A stretch of 64,000 nucleotides of DNA, taken from assembly GCA_963920665.1 (NCBI GenBank), contig OY987273.1, positions 9,240,501-9,304,500 of the forward strand, given 5' to 3'. The translations under genes and the position numbers were made by a program. The stretch is from Straminergon stramineum. Lineage: Eukaryota; Streptophyta; Bryopsida; Hypnales; Calliergonaceae. Below the pieces are notes generated by a model. That model worked only from the letters and a program-made list of their open reading frames with translations. It searched no databases and was not told the DNA's origin. Within the stretch, counting starts at the first letter, position 1. Each line of letters opens with the position of its first letter. Of this stretch, positions 11,635-23,465 are shown in pieces.

Positions 11635-14630
11635 GGAGAGGTGGAGGTGCTTCGCATGGTGACAGATTGCTTCAACAAGTATGACAACATGAATGTCAGT
11701 GAGGGAAGAGCAAAAAATGTTGTAACATACCCTATGGAGGTTGCACTAGCTGAAGATGTTGGTGTTGGGTAAGTTTTCCCCATGCAAGACAATGACAACA
11801 ACGATGAAGAAGTGCATGGCAACAATGATCAAATGGAAAGAGAAGGGAGAACTTGCAACATGAAGGAATCTACTGGTGAAGACAAGGAAGTCCTCTTGTG
11901 AGAAGCATAGATGCCACTTTATGCAAGAAGTAGTTCCAATCGTCTTATGTCTTCTCTCATGCTACTTGTTAGTTGCACTACTTTTGGCGTTCCAAACAAC
12001 TTTGTTGATGAATTGTTGAAGCTGTTAAAGGAGACTATATTACCCAAGGACAATTCTCTTCCCAAATCATTTTACGAAGCCAAAACTTTGTGGATGAAGT
12101 TGGGGTTGTCATACAACTCCATACATGCGTGCAAAGATGGATGTTGTTTGTTCCGAAATGACCTGCAGGATGCAATGGAGTACCCGACTTGCCACAAATC
12201 TCAATACATAGAGAACTTGAAGACCATACTAGTTAAAGTTCTAAGGCACTTCCTATTGATTCCTCATTTGAAAAGAATGTACACTTGCCCGCAACTAGTA
12301 GAGCTCATGAAGTGTCACATAGGCGGGAAAAACAAAGACAAGGTGATGAGATCAATAATGGATTCAAGGGCTTGGGATCACATGAACAAGAAGTAGCCAT
12401 GGTTTGCAAAAGAAGAGTGGAATGTCAAGTTGGGACTTGCACTAGTTGGTGTGAATCCATTTCAAAATCAGAGTCTTAGCCACTCCACTTGGTCAATGGT
12501 GATGATAAACTACAATCTTCTCCCATAGTTGGTGACCAAAAATTTCTTTCTAATGCTCATGCTCATCATACCAAGAAAAAAAAGTGTAACCAATAAAAAT
12601 ATAGATGTTTAACTTGCACCCTTAATCAAGGAGCTACAAATGCTACAGGAAGGGGTGGGTTGTTCGGATGGATTGTGCAAGAATTCTAAAGACGTTGCAT
12701 TCCAGTTACATGGCATTATCATGTGGACGGTGAATGACTTTCCGGCCTATGGATTGATTTCCGGACAAGTGACAAAAGGATATAGGGCATGCCTTGTTTT
12801 TGGACCAAACATAGTGACTTGATGTTCAAAAGCATTGAAGAAGAATGTTTACCTTGGCCATAGACAATACTTACCAATGACCCATGAGTGGAGATGGCAG
12901 AAGGCCAGATTTGATAGATAAGTGGAATTGGGACCTCCACCAAGAAGGATGACTAGTCGAGAACAACTTTGTTATGTAGAAGACCGAGAAGAGTGGATGA
13001 AAAATCATAGTGTAAGTGAAGCGGAACGAACGAGAGATCTAGTACACAAGCATGGAGTGAAGAGGAGGACATGTCTATATGACTTGCCTTATTGGAAAGT
13101 GAGCCTAAATCAACGAATTGGTTGTTGTAGGTAGTTTGAAAGATTCGTTGTTCATGTATAGAAACAAAAGGTGCTCTACATGTGTAATCTTTAAAGTGAA
13201 GGTATGGTGACTTTATGTAGTCATGTACATGAGATGACTCACTAGAGTCATAATCTCTCAAGTGATGTAGAATTCGTAACAAGCGGAAGTCATTTTGCAG
13301 GATCATCTTATTCGGCACACATTGGATGTCATGCATTGTAAGAAAAATATGGCTAATAGTATTTTGAGAACCTTATGTGGAGAAAGGACACCCTCAAGTT
13401 CTGTCTTGACATGAAGGAGGCGGGCATACATAAGCATCTATGGCCCTTACTTGGGAAAAAACCTAGCAGTGCCGTATTACCTCAATCATCTTACGCTCTA
13501 ACCAAAGAAGAGTGTCAAGTCTTTGAAGGCGAAATCCATTCATTGCGAACCCCATCCAATATGTGGGTCAACTAAAAAAGCGTGTACATATGAATGGGAG
13601 CATAATGGGCTTGAAATTGCATGATTACCATGTCCTTATTCAATAAGTGTTGCCATTGTGTGTTCGCACAATGCTGGCAAAGGAGGTTCGTACTACAGTA
13701 ATCATATTGAGTAGTGTATTCAAGAGGATATGTGCTAAGACAATTGATGCCAATTCTATAGCAGAGCTAAGGTCAAATATGGCAACAACATTATGCATGT
13801 TGGAAAAAGAGTTTCTCCCATCATTTTTTGACATCATGAGCCACTTGCTTGTCCACCTTGTAGAAGGAGCCAAAATTTGTGGACCTATGCATACACGTTG
13901 GATGTATTCTATTGAGCGTTATTTGAAGACACTAAAAAGGTATGTCTGAAACCGTGCTCAACCAGAGGGGAGCATGGCTGAAGGCTACATTGTAGTTGAA
14001 GCACAAGGAATTTGCACAGAGTACATGCAAGAGTTCAAAAGGAGCACACGAAGAGTGAGGGATGACAAAGAAAATCCTACAATGTATGACGAAATCTTAG
14101 AAGGTTGCGGATGGGTACGCCACCTCTCATTTGAGCTTCGACAATGGATCCATGAGTTTGTGGTGATCATTGCAGCCCCGTTGGAGAATTGGAGGAGGTA
14201 AGGTCCTATGAGAAGAGTATAGCTTCTATTATTTTGCCACAACTATAGTCAATTGTCTTTCCTACAATTACTAGTATATGCAATTGTAACTACATTGAGT
14301 CTTGGCATTATTTTTATGATTGTTATTGGTGTAATTACATTTATGACTGTGCACAGTGATATAATAGCATATATGATTGAGTCTAGTGATGTAAGAGCAC
14401 TTAAAAATGAAGTTAGACATGTAATTGTTGTAAGATGTAGGAGGCATGAAGATGACATGTTATGTCATGAATTTCAATGCCAACAATATAGGTGTAAAAA
14501 AGGAAAGAGCCGAATAGTATATCCAATAGAGATGTGTGATGAAGAGTTTCACGTGTGGTTTCCCAAGGCAGTGGTGCATGCAATGGAAGTTGGGAATGAA
14601 GAAGTGGATGAAGATATAAGGGCTCTATTA
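11635..14630 (+). pseudogene. tnp2-like: CACTA TNP2-type transposase with DUF4218, decayed
   Basis: From 11911 the frame starts PLYARSS and carries NNFVDELLKLLKE, LPKSFYEAKTLWMKLGLSY, HACKDGCCLF, HLKRMYTCPQ and PWFAKEEWNVKLGLALVGVN followed by PF. It continues IIMWTVNDFPAYGLISGQ, YLGHRQYLPMTHEWRW and LPYWK. All of this is standard TNP2 order in a single frame, cut by stops at 12394, about 12526, about 12610, 12820 and about 12919. After an intron come DHLIRHTLDVMH, DMKEAGIHKHLWP and the DUF4218 block (KLHDYHVLIQ, KRICAKTIDANSIAELRSN, FLPSFFDIMSHLLVHLVEGA, GPMHTRWMYSIERYLKTLKR). Frameshifts lie near 13370 and 13565, and TGA at 13947 replaces an Arg codon. The nuclear DDE transposase role is known for the family. 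A CACTA-like insertion splits the C-terminal part at 14630. Confidence 0.88.
13099..13300 (+). other. Intron in TNP2-like gene
   Basis: TNP2 relatives read continuously from PYWK to RHNLDVMH. Here LPYWK ends at 13098 with GTGAGC following, and TTTTGCAG ends at 13300 just before DHLIRHTLDVMH. The 202-bp gap has a canonical GT-AG and phase 0, so it is a real intron, not an insertion. Confidence 0.8.
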
Positions 14631-15797
14631 CACTACAAGAAAAAATAGTGTCCAAACCAACATGATAATCAATTCATATATATTGGTCTAGACAATTGAT
14701 TAGGACATTTTGGTTCGGACAATAATCAACACACATATGTTGATTTTATTTCTTGATTTGATCAAATTATTATTATTCAAAAATTTGCAACATAGGATGC
14801 TACATAGGTTAGACCAACGACAAGAGCACTGCCACATCTACAGACTTGCCACATGAGTAGGGCTGCGATGTCAACACATATAATACCTATGGGATAGAAT
14901 GATGAGATGTAATTAATTAATTTTTTAAAGGTACAAGCACTTTATAATTTAATATTAAAGAATTCTATACTATAGTGTAATCCACTACATTTATTTATTA
15001 GCCAAGCTTAAAATGCCACTTACATTGATGGTCATGATGGAGAGAAGAAAAGTTCTTTATTCAAAGGATTGGTAAGAAGCATGACAACCCATATGGGACA
15101 TACACCACTTACCGTGATGTATAGAGGGAAGAGAAAAGAAGCTCTTTACACAAGTGGGGGGGTAGATGGTAGAACAAACTATATGGGATATATTTGATTA
15201 GGATGAATAGGAAAGCAACCACTCATAGTTAAGTCAAAACTAGAAAAACATACTCCAAGTAGAATTTCAAACCTCATTTTGGCATAGTAGATAAACTTTT
15301 TCTTAAAAATCCTAAACTATAAAAAGGTGGTAAATCAAACCAAATTTCATCTCTAAAAATCCGTTTGACATTTTGATCCTCCAATTAAAAGTTATGGACA
15401 AATTTCAAAGAAAAAGTTTTAAGTTGTCCAAAAAAATGTCCTTTCCAATGCCTCTCTAAAATTTGCCCATAACTTTTGATTGGAGACTTGAAATGTCAAA
15501 AGGATTTTCGGAGATGAAATCTGGTTTGATTTCCTACCTTTTATTAGTTCAAAGTTTTTTGAAAAAAGTTATTTTACTATGCCCAAATGAAGTCTGAAAT
15601 TTTGCTTAAAGTATGTTTAACGGATTGCCAAATCAACTAAGCAAATTTTGTTTTTGGTCACAATCAACACATTTCTGTTGATTACTACTTTTGTCAAGCA
15701 ATATAGCGGTTGGATCAACACACGAAATTCCAATTTTTCCACAATCAACACAAATCAGTTCATCTTGTGTTGGTTAGGGTCCCTTTTTCTTATAGTG
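14631..15797. mobile_element. Non-autonomous CACTA-like element nested in TNP2
   Basis: It starts CACTACAAGAAAAAATAGTG and ends TTTTTCTTATAGTG, inverse CACTA termini. The neighbouring triplets TTA (14628-14630) and ATA (15798-15800) are a target duplication with one mismatch. Removing the 1167 bp plus one triplet joins the TNP2 frame in phase on both sides (…RALL, then LPPSNRAKSYRPMY). Its inside is AT-rich with subterminal CAATCAACACA/TGTTGATT motifs and has no ORF. Confidence 0.85.
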
Positions 15798-16487
15798 ATA
15801 TTACCTCCATCAAATCGAGCCAAATCATATCGTCCCATGTATGCATTTGGGAACCACATTTGTGCTTGAAGCTTTGAGAAGTAGTTGACAACAATGGACT
15901 TAGGAGTAGCTGCAACCTTTCGACAACTTTGTTGACTGGGTGTCAAAGATAGAAACATGAAGGCTTCAGAGTTAGAGTACGTTGAATGGGTGGAGGAAAT
16001 CATATTTGTAGACTATGGGCCATTTGAGGTAGTGGTCTTCTATTGCAATTGGGTGGTAGCAAACACAAAGGGTGATGGGCCCACCATGAAGTGCGATGAG
16101 TATGGATTCACCAATGTAAACTTTGAGAGATTGATCCCATACTCAGCATAGTCATTCGCCTTTCCACTTCACATTGAACAAGTATTTTTTGTACTTGACA
16201 AGACAAAGCAAGGATGGAAAGTTGTACTCCGAAAGGAACCAAGAGGTGTTCAATTATTCTCCGAACATCAGAGTCCACTTGAAGTGGAATGCATATCTCT
16301 AGGGAAGACAAGAAATTTTCATGGACTACAAGCCCCGGGCTTGTTAGAAGACCTCATACCAAAGACACCCATTTTGTATGATGTAGTGGAAGTACAACCT
16401 GATGTAGTTGCAACTGCATTGCAATGTCTTAGAGAAGACAACATAGAGGTAGATGACCTACAATGCTCAAATCAAGAGAGTGAGTGA
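15798..16487 (+). pseudogene. CACTA transposase C-terminus (DUF4216), decayed
   Basis: The reading frame interrupted at 14630 continues here: SNRAKSYRPMYAFGNHIC, then TTMDLGVAATFRQLC and VKDRN. The DUF4216 core follows (EEIIFVDYGPFEVVVFYCNW, CDEYGFTNVNFERLIPYSA, SFAFPLHIEQVFFVLD and GWKVVLRKEPRG). The tail is acidic and closes at TGA 16485-16487. In-frame stops occur at about 15867, 15888 and 15933 and at TAG 16149-16151. DUF4216 follows TNP2/DUF4218 in plant CACTA polyproteins, so the order agrees. Confidence 0.82.
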
Positions 16488-17128
16488 TTCCTTAGCTATT
16501 AGAAACTCTATGGTACATGAAATTGTCTTTCACAATCCCAATTTTGTATGTAGTACAATATTGTCTTAGACATATAATATGCAAACAAACCATGTAAGTA
16601 TCTTTGTCCTAGGAAGTAGATGTCATTGAATTGGATAGTGCTCATGTTATAGTAGAAGAGGCACTCAATCAGTCCATGAGGAAAGTAGATATTTGATTAT
16701 GTCCTCCCAACCTAATCCATTTGTTATTAAATTACCCTCTATGATATTACAAAAATTGATAGTGTCTATGTTAGAACCAATATTTTATACAATAGTTTTT
16801 TTCACGAAATGCATATATCAACCTCAAAAGAAAACCACCAGAAGGAATTAGAACACATTTAAAAGAATGAAAGACATTTTGAAACCCTTATCTCATCCCT
16901 TCAAATAGGATAGGCTGGGAAAGAATCCAACTATTGTCTTCTATGGTCAATTGCTTTATTTTTTCTACTTCCTTTGTGAACCCCCAAAAATTTAGATTGG
17001 ACAATTAAAATATTGAAATATGCCACCCAAAATTAGTGGATGCCATGCCATTTCTATATATAGTAGATAAGGTATAAACAAATAAAATCTTTTCTTAATA
17101 GTCTTCAAAAGAATTCACGATGACCTCT
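16488..17128. other. Non-coding part of CACTA element
   Basis: AT-rich, without a coding frame or recognised repeat; probably the 3' untranslated part of the element. Confidence 0.45.
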
Positions 17129-17301
17129 CACTAGAAGAAAACAAGGTCAATTTCAACACAATTGATCTGACGTAAAATGTAGTTTTCTGCTCAAAAGTGC
17201 AGAAACTCTGTTTCGGCCAATGCAGTTTCTACATTTTTGAGCAGAAAACGGCATTTACATTAGGTCAATTGTGTTGAAATCGACCCTATTTTCTTCTAGT
17301 G
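17129..17301. mobile_element. CACTA-type MITE, 173 bp
   Basis: Starts CACTAGAAGAAAACAAGGTC and ends GACCCTATTTTCTTCTAGTG. The inverted repeat extends about 40 bp, including TTTCAACACAATTGA. The duplication TCT is exact on both sides (17126-17128 and 17302-17304). It is a sibling of the MITE at 7657-7862. Confidence 0.92.
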
Positions 17302-17399
17302 TCTAGAGGAATATCCTCTATGGCCAAAATAGAAGAGGGCCAATTAAGATTGACCACCTTCTCATTGGCCTACTCCCCCCTAAAATTGACTACCAAAAT

Positions 17400-18160
17400 A
17401 GAAGTGACTCGAAAATATGACTGCCAGAAAAACCGACTTCAAAATATAACTCAAGTAAAAATATGACTCCAAAATATAATTCACGCAAAAATATGACTAC
17501 CAAAAAAAAAATATTGCAAAATATAACTCACGCAAAAATATGATTGCCAAAAAAAAAGACTACAAAATATAATTCAGGCAAAATATGACTACCAGAAAAA
17601 AAAAAGATTGTAAAATATAACTCACGCAAAAATATGACTGCCAAAAAAAAAAGACTACAAAATATAACTCAACCAAAAATATGACTACAAAAAAAATATG
17701 GCTGCAAAATATCACTTAGGCAAAAATATGACTACTGAAAAAAAATGATTGCAAAATATAACTTAGGCAAAAATATGACTACCAAATAAATGACTGCAAA
17801 ATATAACTCAGGCAAAAATATGACTAGGTACTCTCCAAACATGTTTCCCACCTAAATTTTCCTTAAGTTGCCCCCCCCAATCTAACAATCATGAAAATAT
17901 GATTGCAAAATATGACTAAAACAAAAATATGACTGCAAAACATGACTAGACATTCTCTAAGGATGTTCCCAATCGTTTCCTATAAAGTATTTTGGAGTTC
18001 CTAATAGGCGTATACTATACACTTATGAAGTATAAATGTAAAATATGACTGTCAGTCATATTTGTAGTCATATTTTTTTACCAACGTGTTGACCTCCAAA
18101 AATATCACTGGAATGAGTAACCAGTCATCCCTAATCATATTTTCTGAGTCATAAAACACT
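17400..18160. repeat. CACTA 3' subterminal repeat array
   Basis: Fifteen or more copies of AAATATGACT(A/G)C(C/A)AAA and AAAATATAACTCA(G/C)GCAAA follow one another at roughly 20-45 bp. The same ATATGACT core occurs at the 5' side of the element. Confidence 0.8.
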
Positions 18161-18162
18161 TC

Positions 18163-18175
18163 TTTTCTTGTAGTG
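18163..18175 (-). repeat. CACTA 3' terminal inverted repeat
   Basis: TTTTCTTGTAGTG is the exact inverse of the common plant CACTA end CACTACAAGAAAA, and it directly follows the subterminal array. Confidence 0.75.
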
Positions 18176-18354
18176 CCCTCTTAGCACCGAGAGGGCCGTT
18201 GGGGGTCACCTAGCCATGCACTAATTACCTGATAGTGGTTCAGAGAGTTCAATAGCCAATCCAAAAATAAATGATGAATCCCTATTGGTTGGCATTTATG
18301 GACCCCTCTAGCCTTCTCAGCCATGAGAGGGCTACTTTAGGATATAGTTCTCAT

Positions 18355-20501
18355 TCATGACTGTTTGGAACAATATCCATTTCCTATGATTGGTAAACAA
18401 CTATGGAAGAGCCATTCCGCAATTAAAATTGAGCCTACTACAGCAACTGCTTCAAGAGGACCTTGACAATTCAATATAGATGTAAGTACTTCAAAACGAT
18501 TATAAGTAAAAGTCACATAGTTCAGAGAATTACTAGTTGCATGACCCCCCCATTGGCGATAACGGAAATGCCAAAATGAAAGCCACAACTCCAATCAATG
18601 GAGTCCTTCTCTCGTAGTAGCCCCTGATGACAACCACCATCATACTCTAATAGCAATGTGACGTGTTGCAAACTCTTCGGGAGAAGTAGCATTCTTGTAT
18701 TGTTTGCATAGCGTACGATGTTGATCTTGCAAGTTCCCCAAAATTTCAACCTTTGTATGCTTTTCCATGGACTAACACCTATGAAAGAGGCAAGTTCTTT
18801 CTCGGTTTTCCATTGGTTTAGCAATATCACCAAAACTAGAGACCATCCTTATAGCATTCCAATTGGCTTAGGCACTATCTACCATGAATCCTTTAAATTG
18901 AGTCATTGATATACTATTTCTTTCAAGTATAGAATTCAAGTTCTTCTAGAATAGAATTTGGGCTGGACAATCTTCAGATTGCATGTCGCAACATGCAATG
19001 GTCATCACACGACAATACAAAGAGTCATAAACATGGCATGCCATAGTTGTCCATCCTTTGATACGTTTGACGTAATCAAACATTATCCAAGAATCTTGAA
19101 GGTCCCCTCCAGTTTGCATGCACTTCCCCAAGTCTACTTTGCTACTTGGCCCCACTTCAGACATTTTGAAGATAAATACTTTATCTACATCTATCCCTTG
19201 TCTCAGAAATTTATTTTCTTGAACAAAAGCCTAGGCACTAGATCCTCTCAACTTTGTAATACTATCTATCACTCCAAATCTAATCAAATACTTGAAAGAA
19301 GTTACCTTGTTCCGTATACTTGGAGAGTTGAAATATTTGCATTTGTCCAATATAGGAACTAGGGCAGTAAAGTCCAAATGTAAAAATAGTTCATCAAGCA
19401 GTTGCTTAGTAGCCTCCATGACAATGGAGGAATTCATTGTAGAAGGTATTCTCTCCAACTGCTCATCAATAAGAGTTTGAGTTTTGTCCTACATGTCTCT
19501 AAGTTCACCAACTTTTATCGGATGCTCGTGAATGCCAAGATGAATAAATGCCCTAGTCAATTTTGGAATTCCACTAACATAGTAAACCCTTACATTATAT
19601 TGCGTGATGCATGAAGGCGACTCTTTGCAGACTTTACATAAAAGCGTGGAACCTAGGGGATGCTTGTGACCAACCTCAAGTAGAGTGGGTGACAGCCCTT
19701 CCCATTCCAATTCATTAACCTCCTTGATTTGGTGAATACAGTTAAGGAACTTGCACTTAGTATTTATACACTTAAGATGTCCTAAGCAAATTGACATGTA
19801 GAACAATAAGCTTTGACCATCGTTGTTTGGCCAAACAACTCAACAACACAATGAACATGATGTCCAACATGTCTAGCAAACCCCCTTGTCTATCTAATAA
19901 ATTCAACTTTAAGGTTGACTTTCAAATAAAGCACTTTCTATTTCCAATCTTGACATATTTGAGTTTCATTTTATGGAAGTGTCTCAATTTAATAATCACT
20001 TATTACATTCTAAATTATGGATCATAAATAAAGGGAGATTTCAAATTCTCTTTGTTGCTAGGATAAGGCCTTATGCGACCAAATTGTTTAGTGTATACGA
20101 CACTCATCTTATACGACACACGACATTAGACGAACAACTCAACACCCAAACCCCAAAATGCATTCAACAGAACAACCCTAGCCTTCACTACTAATTATAT
20201 TTGTAGTGATAGTCTTGGACCAAACATGTCCATCATATCGCTTATCCATCCCAGACATCTGCTTGGCTTTAGATTGAGTACCATGAGTCTCTACTGCTAG
20301 TAATTCAAAAGCTACATCGCCATTAAAAGTTGGTGGCAACATCGTAACTCTATGAATCGGAATTGTATCATAATCAATTTTAGACAAGGCATTCCTGCAT
20401 CCCTTTATGTTACAAAGTCCTTTTAAAAAGTCGATCACAAATGTTGTAGATGAATTAGGGGCAACTAGCTTTTCTGTCACTTCTGATTTAAAGGCACTTG
20501 G
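18355..20501 (-). pseudogene. Mutator-like (MULE-type) transposase pseudogene
   Basis: Read on the minus strand from 20501, fragments in order are: PSAFKSEVTEKLVAPNSSTT, MLPPTFNGDVAFELLA, YDGHVWSKTITTNI, a cysteine-rich block (LKCINTKCKFL, LLCKVCKESPSC), RVYYVSGIPKLTRAFIHLG, WTTMACHVYDSLYCRVMTI, TQFKGFMVDSA with ANWNAIRMV, then NRERTCLF, QDQHRTLCKQYKNATSPEEF, SSGATTREG and ELWLSFWHFRYRQWGGH. Stops and frameshifts separate them. The order (cysteine block, catalytic-like region, W/F/R-rich tail) and the wording resemble a repetitive plant ORF family with a MULE-type domain; that assignment is from memory of the family style and is moderate. The 5' end is cut by the LTR fragment at 20502. Confidence 0.5.
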
Positions 20502-20633
20502 TGTCGCGGCCCTAGTAACACCTTATAGCTCCAAATAGACTTTAAGAGCCCTTCATAGCTTTTAGGGCTCTCCACGCTCTAATTCTAGTATAACTTAGGT
20601 CCAACTAACTAATACAACACATGTGTCATGCCC
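20502..20633 (-). mobile_element. Ty3/gypsy LTR end fragment (minus)
   Basis: It starts TGTCGCGGCCCTAGTAACAC and matches, in the same orientation, the LTR end at 32668-32800 (TGTTGCAGCCCTAGTAAGAT). It breaks off at a junction with an LTR in the opposite orientation. It is probably what remains of the 3' LTR of the minus-strand gypsy element. Confidence 0.6.
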
Positions 20634-21909
20634 CTATCTCCTTGAGGTGTCCAAAGTGCCTTAGTGAGCAAAGGGAACCTTGGGAGTGACTTCCTGAGCC
20701 TTGCAATAATCTAAGAAGAGAGAAATGAGAGACTCTTGAGCAAACAGGGTGCAATAGCGCCTTAGTTAAGAAGATCATAGTATCATGTCATACATTCTTG
20801 AAAAGCCCTTGAGAGGGCGCTTCTAAATGTCCAAAGAACGCATGATTTGGACTAGGAGGCTAGAAGTTATGGCCATTCAAAGTTGGGGGTGTCTTAGAGG
20901 CGCCGAGACATTTAAAGTCTAGGTGTGAGGGATTCCCAAAGAATCCCTAATCAAAGTATGTCATATAGCATATCATTGGAAATCTATAAAGACAAGGAAC
21001 CTAGAATGCCAATCATTATGAGGTTCTAAGACATGAGCCAAAAGTTATGGCCAAGAGAAGGGCTGTGGTGAAGGCGTGATGTCACTCCAAGTAAACCTGA
21101 ATCTTTGGAGGGCCATAACTTTTTGAGAACTTGTCCAAATGGGACAAGTGAGTAGTCCATAGGCATTTACTTGTCTCTTAAATATCCAAAATGGGCTTGC
21201 ATGTGGGATTTGGAGATCTGACCGCAATGTTACGCCATTTGGAAGTTCAAAAGTCTAAACAAAGTTAGAACTTGGGGATTTCGGTTGGAAATGGGTAGTC
21301 TTCTAAATTCCAAGGGGAGGGGGGTCTACCAAATGTCACAAAAAGTACTATAGGAGGGTTTGGTCTCCCTTCTCACTCCCTCTTGAAGCCGTGATGAGTC
21401 CCGGTGACTCATGGGTGGTGATGCAACTTCACCACCGACTTCAAGGCTCCATGGGACGCTTGTGTGCGTGTCCTGGGGCATCAGGTTGTTGGAGTTCTAC
21501 TCCTTGCTAGGCCTTTAGCATGTGTCTTGAGTTGTAAGTCTTGATTAGTGTTGTTGTGAAAATAACAAATACACAAAGGGCCTAGTATGAAGTGGCGTGA
21601 TAACCAAGGGCACTTAAGACCATGGTGAGTAGTGCCACTATGAGTTCTAGTATAGTAAGATGGAAGTTCCGCCCCATGTCATCAAGTCGCATGCCAAGTG
21701 CCATGAGAGGAGTCCGTGCTAGTAGTCCTAGGGATTAGGACTTGGCAATGCAAGTTGGAAATGAAAACTAATGTTGTGAGTGTATGACATGTGTAGTGTT
21801 AGTTAGTTGGGCCTAAGTGATACTGGAATTGGAGCATGTTGAGCCCTAAAAGCTGTGGAGGGCTCTTAAAGTCTATTTAGAATTTTAATGTCTTACTAAG
21901 GCCATAGCA
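20634..21909 (+). mobile_element. Ty3/gypsy-family LTR (plus)
   Basis: It starts TGTCATGCCCCTATCTCC and ends GGCCATAGCA, alignable along its whole length with the LTR at 29914-31230. It lies head-on against the minus LTR fragment on its left and against minus-strand RT sequence on its right. The 5-bp flanks (ACATG and CCTTT) differ, so this is not a clean solo LTR but a rearranged junction. Confidence 0.7.
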
Positions 21910-22078
21910 CCTTTAGACGAAAACTCATTGAGTTGTTTCTTCAACTCTACCAACTCCCTTTGGTTCAATTGATAAGGTGCCTTGAATGGTGGTTGTGATC
22001 CAAGCACCATCTCAATTTTGTGATCCGCTTCTCTTTTGAGAGGCAAAGCATTGGGCAATTTTGTAGTTAAAACATCCA
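21910..22078 (-). pseudogene. pol: Ty3/gypsy pol fragment: start of reverse transcriptase
   Basis: On the minus strand the frame reads MDVLTTKLPNALPLKRE, DHKIEMVLGS, PFKAPYQLNQRELVELKKQL and NEFSSKG. This is the linker and N-terminal start of gypsy RT (normally DHKIEL..G..P...PYRLSP.EL.EL...L..L..KGFI). It breaks at the LTR junction just where the RT should continue. Upstream (at higher coordinates) it is separated from its preceding part at 29585 by insertion X1, whose target duplication restores the frame (KFMD then VLTT). Confidence 0.85.
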
Positions 22079-22526
22079 TGTTGCAAGATGGAAACTTAGA
22101 ATGGATGGAATTAGTATAAAATAGAAGTAGGATAGTATTAAACTTTTAATTTTTTGGTTAGGCAGAAGAAATTAGAATCCGCTTAGCTTAAATATTATAA
22201 TTAAGCTAAAGAGATGAACTAGGTATTCTGTAACCAAATCCAAGATGAATCCGGAATTCGGAAACCTAGATAGAGATAGCCTATATCCTAGAGTTCCGGT
22301 CTAGAAATCTAGGAAACTGTTATGAAAAATGGTCTTCTATTGGGAATGGTCGATAGGATGACGGGTACTTAAACCCCTCCACTTCCATTTCTCTTTCTTG
22401 TTTCTTTCATAGATGTTTGGGCTCGTGTTGTTGAATGAAAGAGTGGTGAGTTAGCAATTGCTTCAAGGAGAGAGATGTGAAAACGGTGCTGTCTATACCG
22501 AATCTACACTTAATTATGGTTTGTAA

Positions 22527-23465
22527 ATGGCAGAAGGAAGTATTTGTAAGCCTACAGTCACTGCCCAAATGGTCTGTCCCGCCATCCCTACTAAACAGAT
22601 TGTCCTAAAACAGTTAGAAGATGACCTAATGTGTACAGGGTGTGTTGGATTCTTTCGTAGGTCGTGGACCTTAAAGAATGAGGCGATGATTCAGGAGCTC
22701 ATCGTAGGAGCTTCGAATCAATACGAGCTGATGGTGAGGGGTCGACTCGTAACTTGGACGAAGGATATTTGGGCAGACGTCTACGAATTTTAGAAGAAAG
22801 GATCTCGATTATCCTTTCGAGCGGATAAGTTCACAACTAGAAAATTTAAGAGTCCAACCCCTGCGAAGGAGGGGTATGCTATCAATGACTATAAAGATGA
22901 GAGGGAAAGACGAGTGTTAGAAATTCTAATTCTGATCATGTATCCAGAAAAGCCTACCCGGGTTATGGTGATGGTAGCCAACACCATCGTTGGGGCTATA
23001 GAAGGTAGATTGGTATATTGGAAGAGGGTTATTGTGGGCGTAGTATCCAAGCTTACTGACCATGTAGGAAAAAATAAGATCAGCCCCATCAGTCTCTACC
23101 TATTCCATCTTTACCATCAGGCAGAATTTTTGAGTAGTGCGGAGATGATAGAGTACAAAATTAGATCCACTATCTTGCAATACGGCCTCACGGGTAAGGT
23201 TGAGGCGAAGCAGTTGGACTTCGAAGAGGAAGAAGAGGAGTATCTCGTTGATTGCAAGGAAAGGAGGAGGAAGTCTACCGATTCGATGTCACAAGGAAAG
23301 CTTCCTGTTTCGGAGAAGTAGATGAAAAGTGTTGTGGTGTTCTACAAGACTGGAATCGATTCGATATTGTAGGTACATGATTACCACGATAACTTGGCAA
23401 AGCTCTTGATTGAAATCAATAAGGAGCTTAATGTCGAGCCGGAGAATGTCTTGGATGAAGTAAAG
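22527..23465 (+). pseudogene. X-family protein, N-terminal two-thirds (copy X1)
   Basis: It starts MAEGSICKPTVTAQMV in a single frame broken by stops at 22791, 23319 and about 23371. Conserved blocks shared with the other copies are LEDDL...GCVGFF, MIQELIVGASNQYEL, DKF....FK, EGYAI.D, YPEKPTRVMVMVANTI, SPISLYLFHLYHQ and ILQYGLT, followed by an acidic stretch. I do not know the function. It resembles in layout the gag-like or plant-transposon proteins found in non-autonomous elements. The frame is cut at 23465 by the nested element after NVLDEVK. Confidence 0.6.

Larger units (their letters stand above)
10091..18175 (+). mobile_element. Decayed CACTA (En/Spm) DNA transposon carrying a SET domain
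   Basis: The extent is inferred from three things: ATATGACT-type subterminal repeats at both ends (10100-10215 and 17400-18160), the ordered transposase parts between them on the plus strand, and the 3' TIR TTTTCTTGTAGTG ending at 18175. That is the inverse of CACTACAAGAAAA. No 5' CACTA terminus was found upstream of 10100, so the left end is approximate or lost. Inside are the N-terminal cysteine exon, a SET domain, TNP2, DUF4218 and DUF4216. A further CACTA-like element (14631-15797) and a MITE (17129-17301) are nested in it. Stops and frameshifts throughout mean it is not autonomous. Confidence 0.75.
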
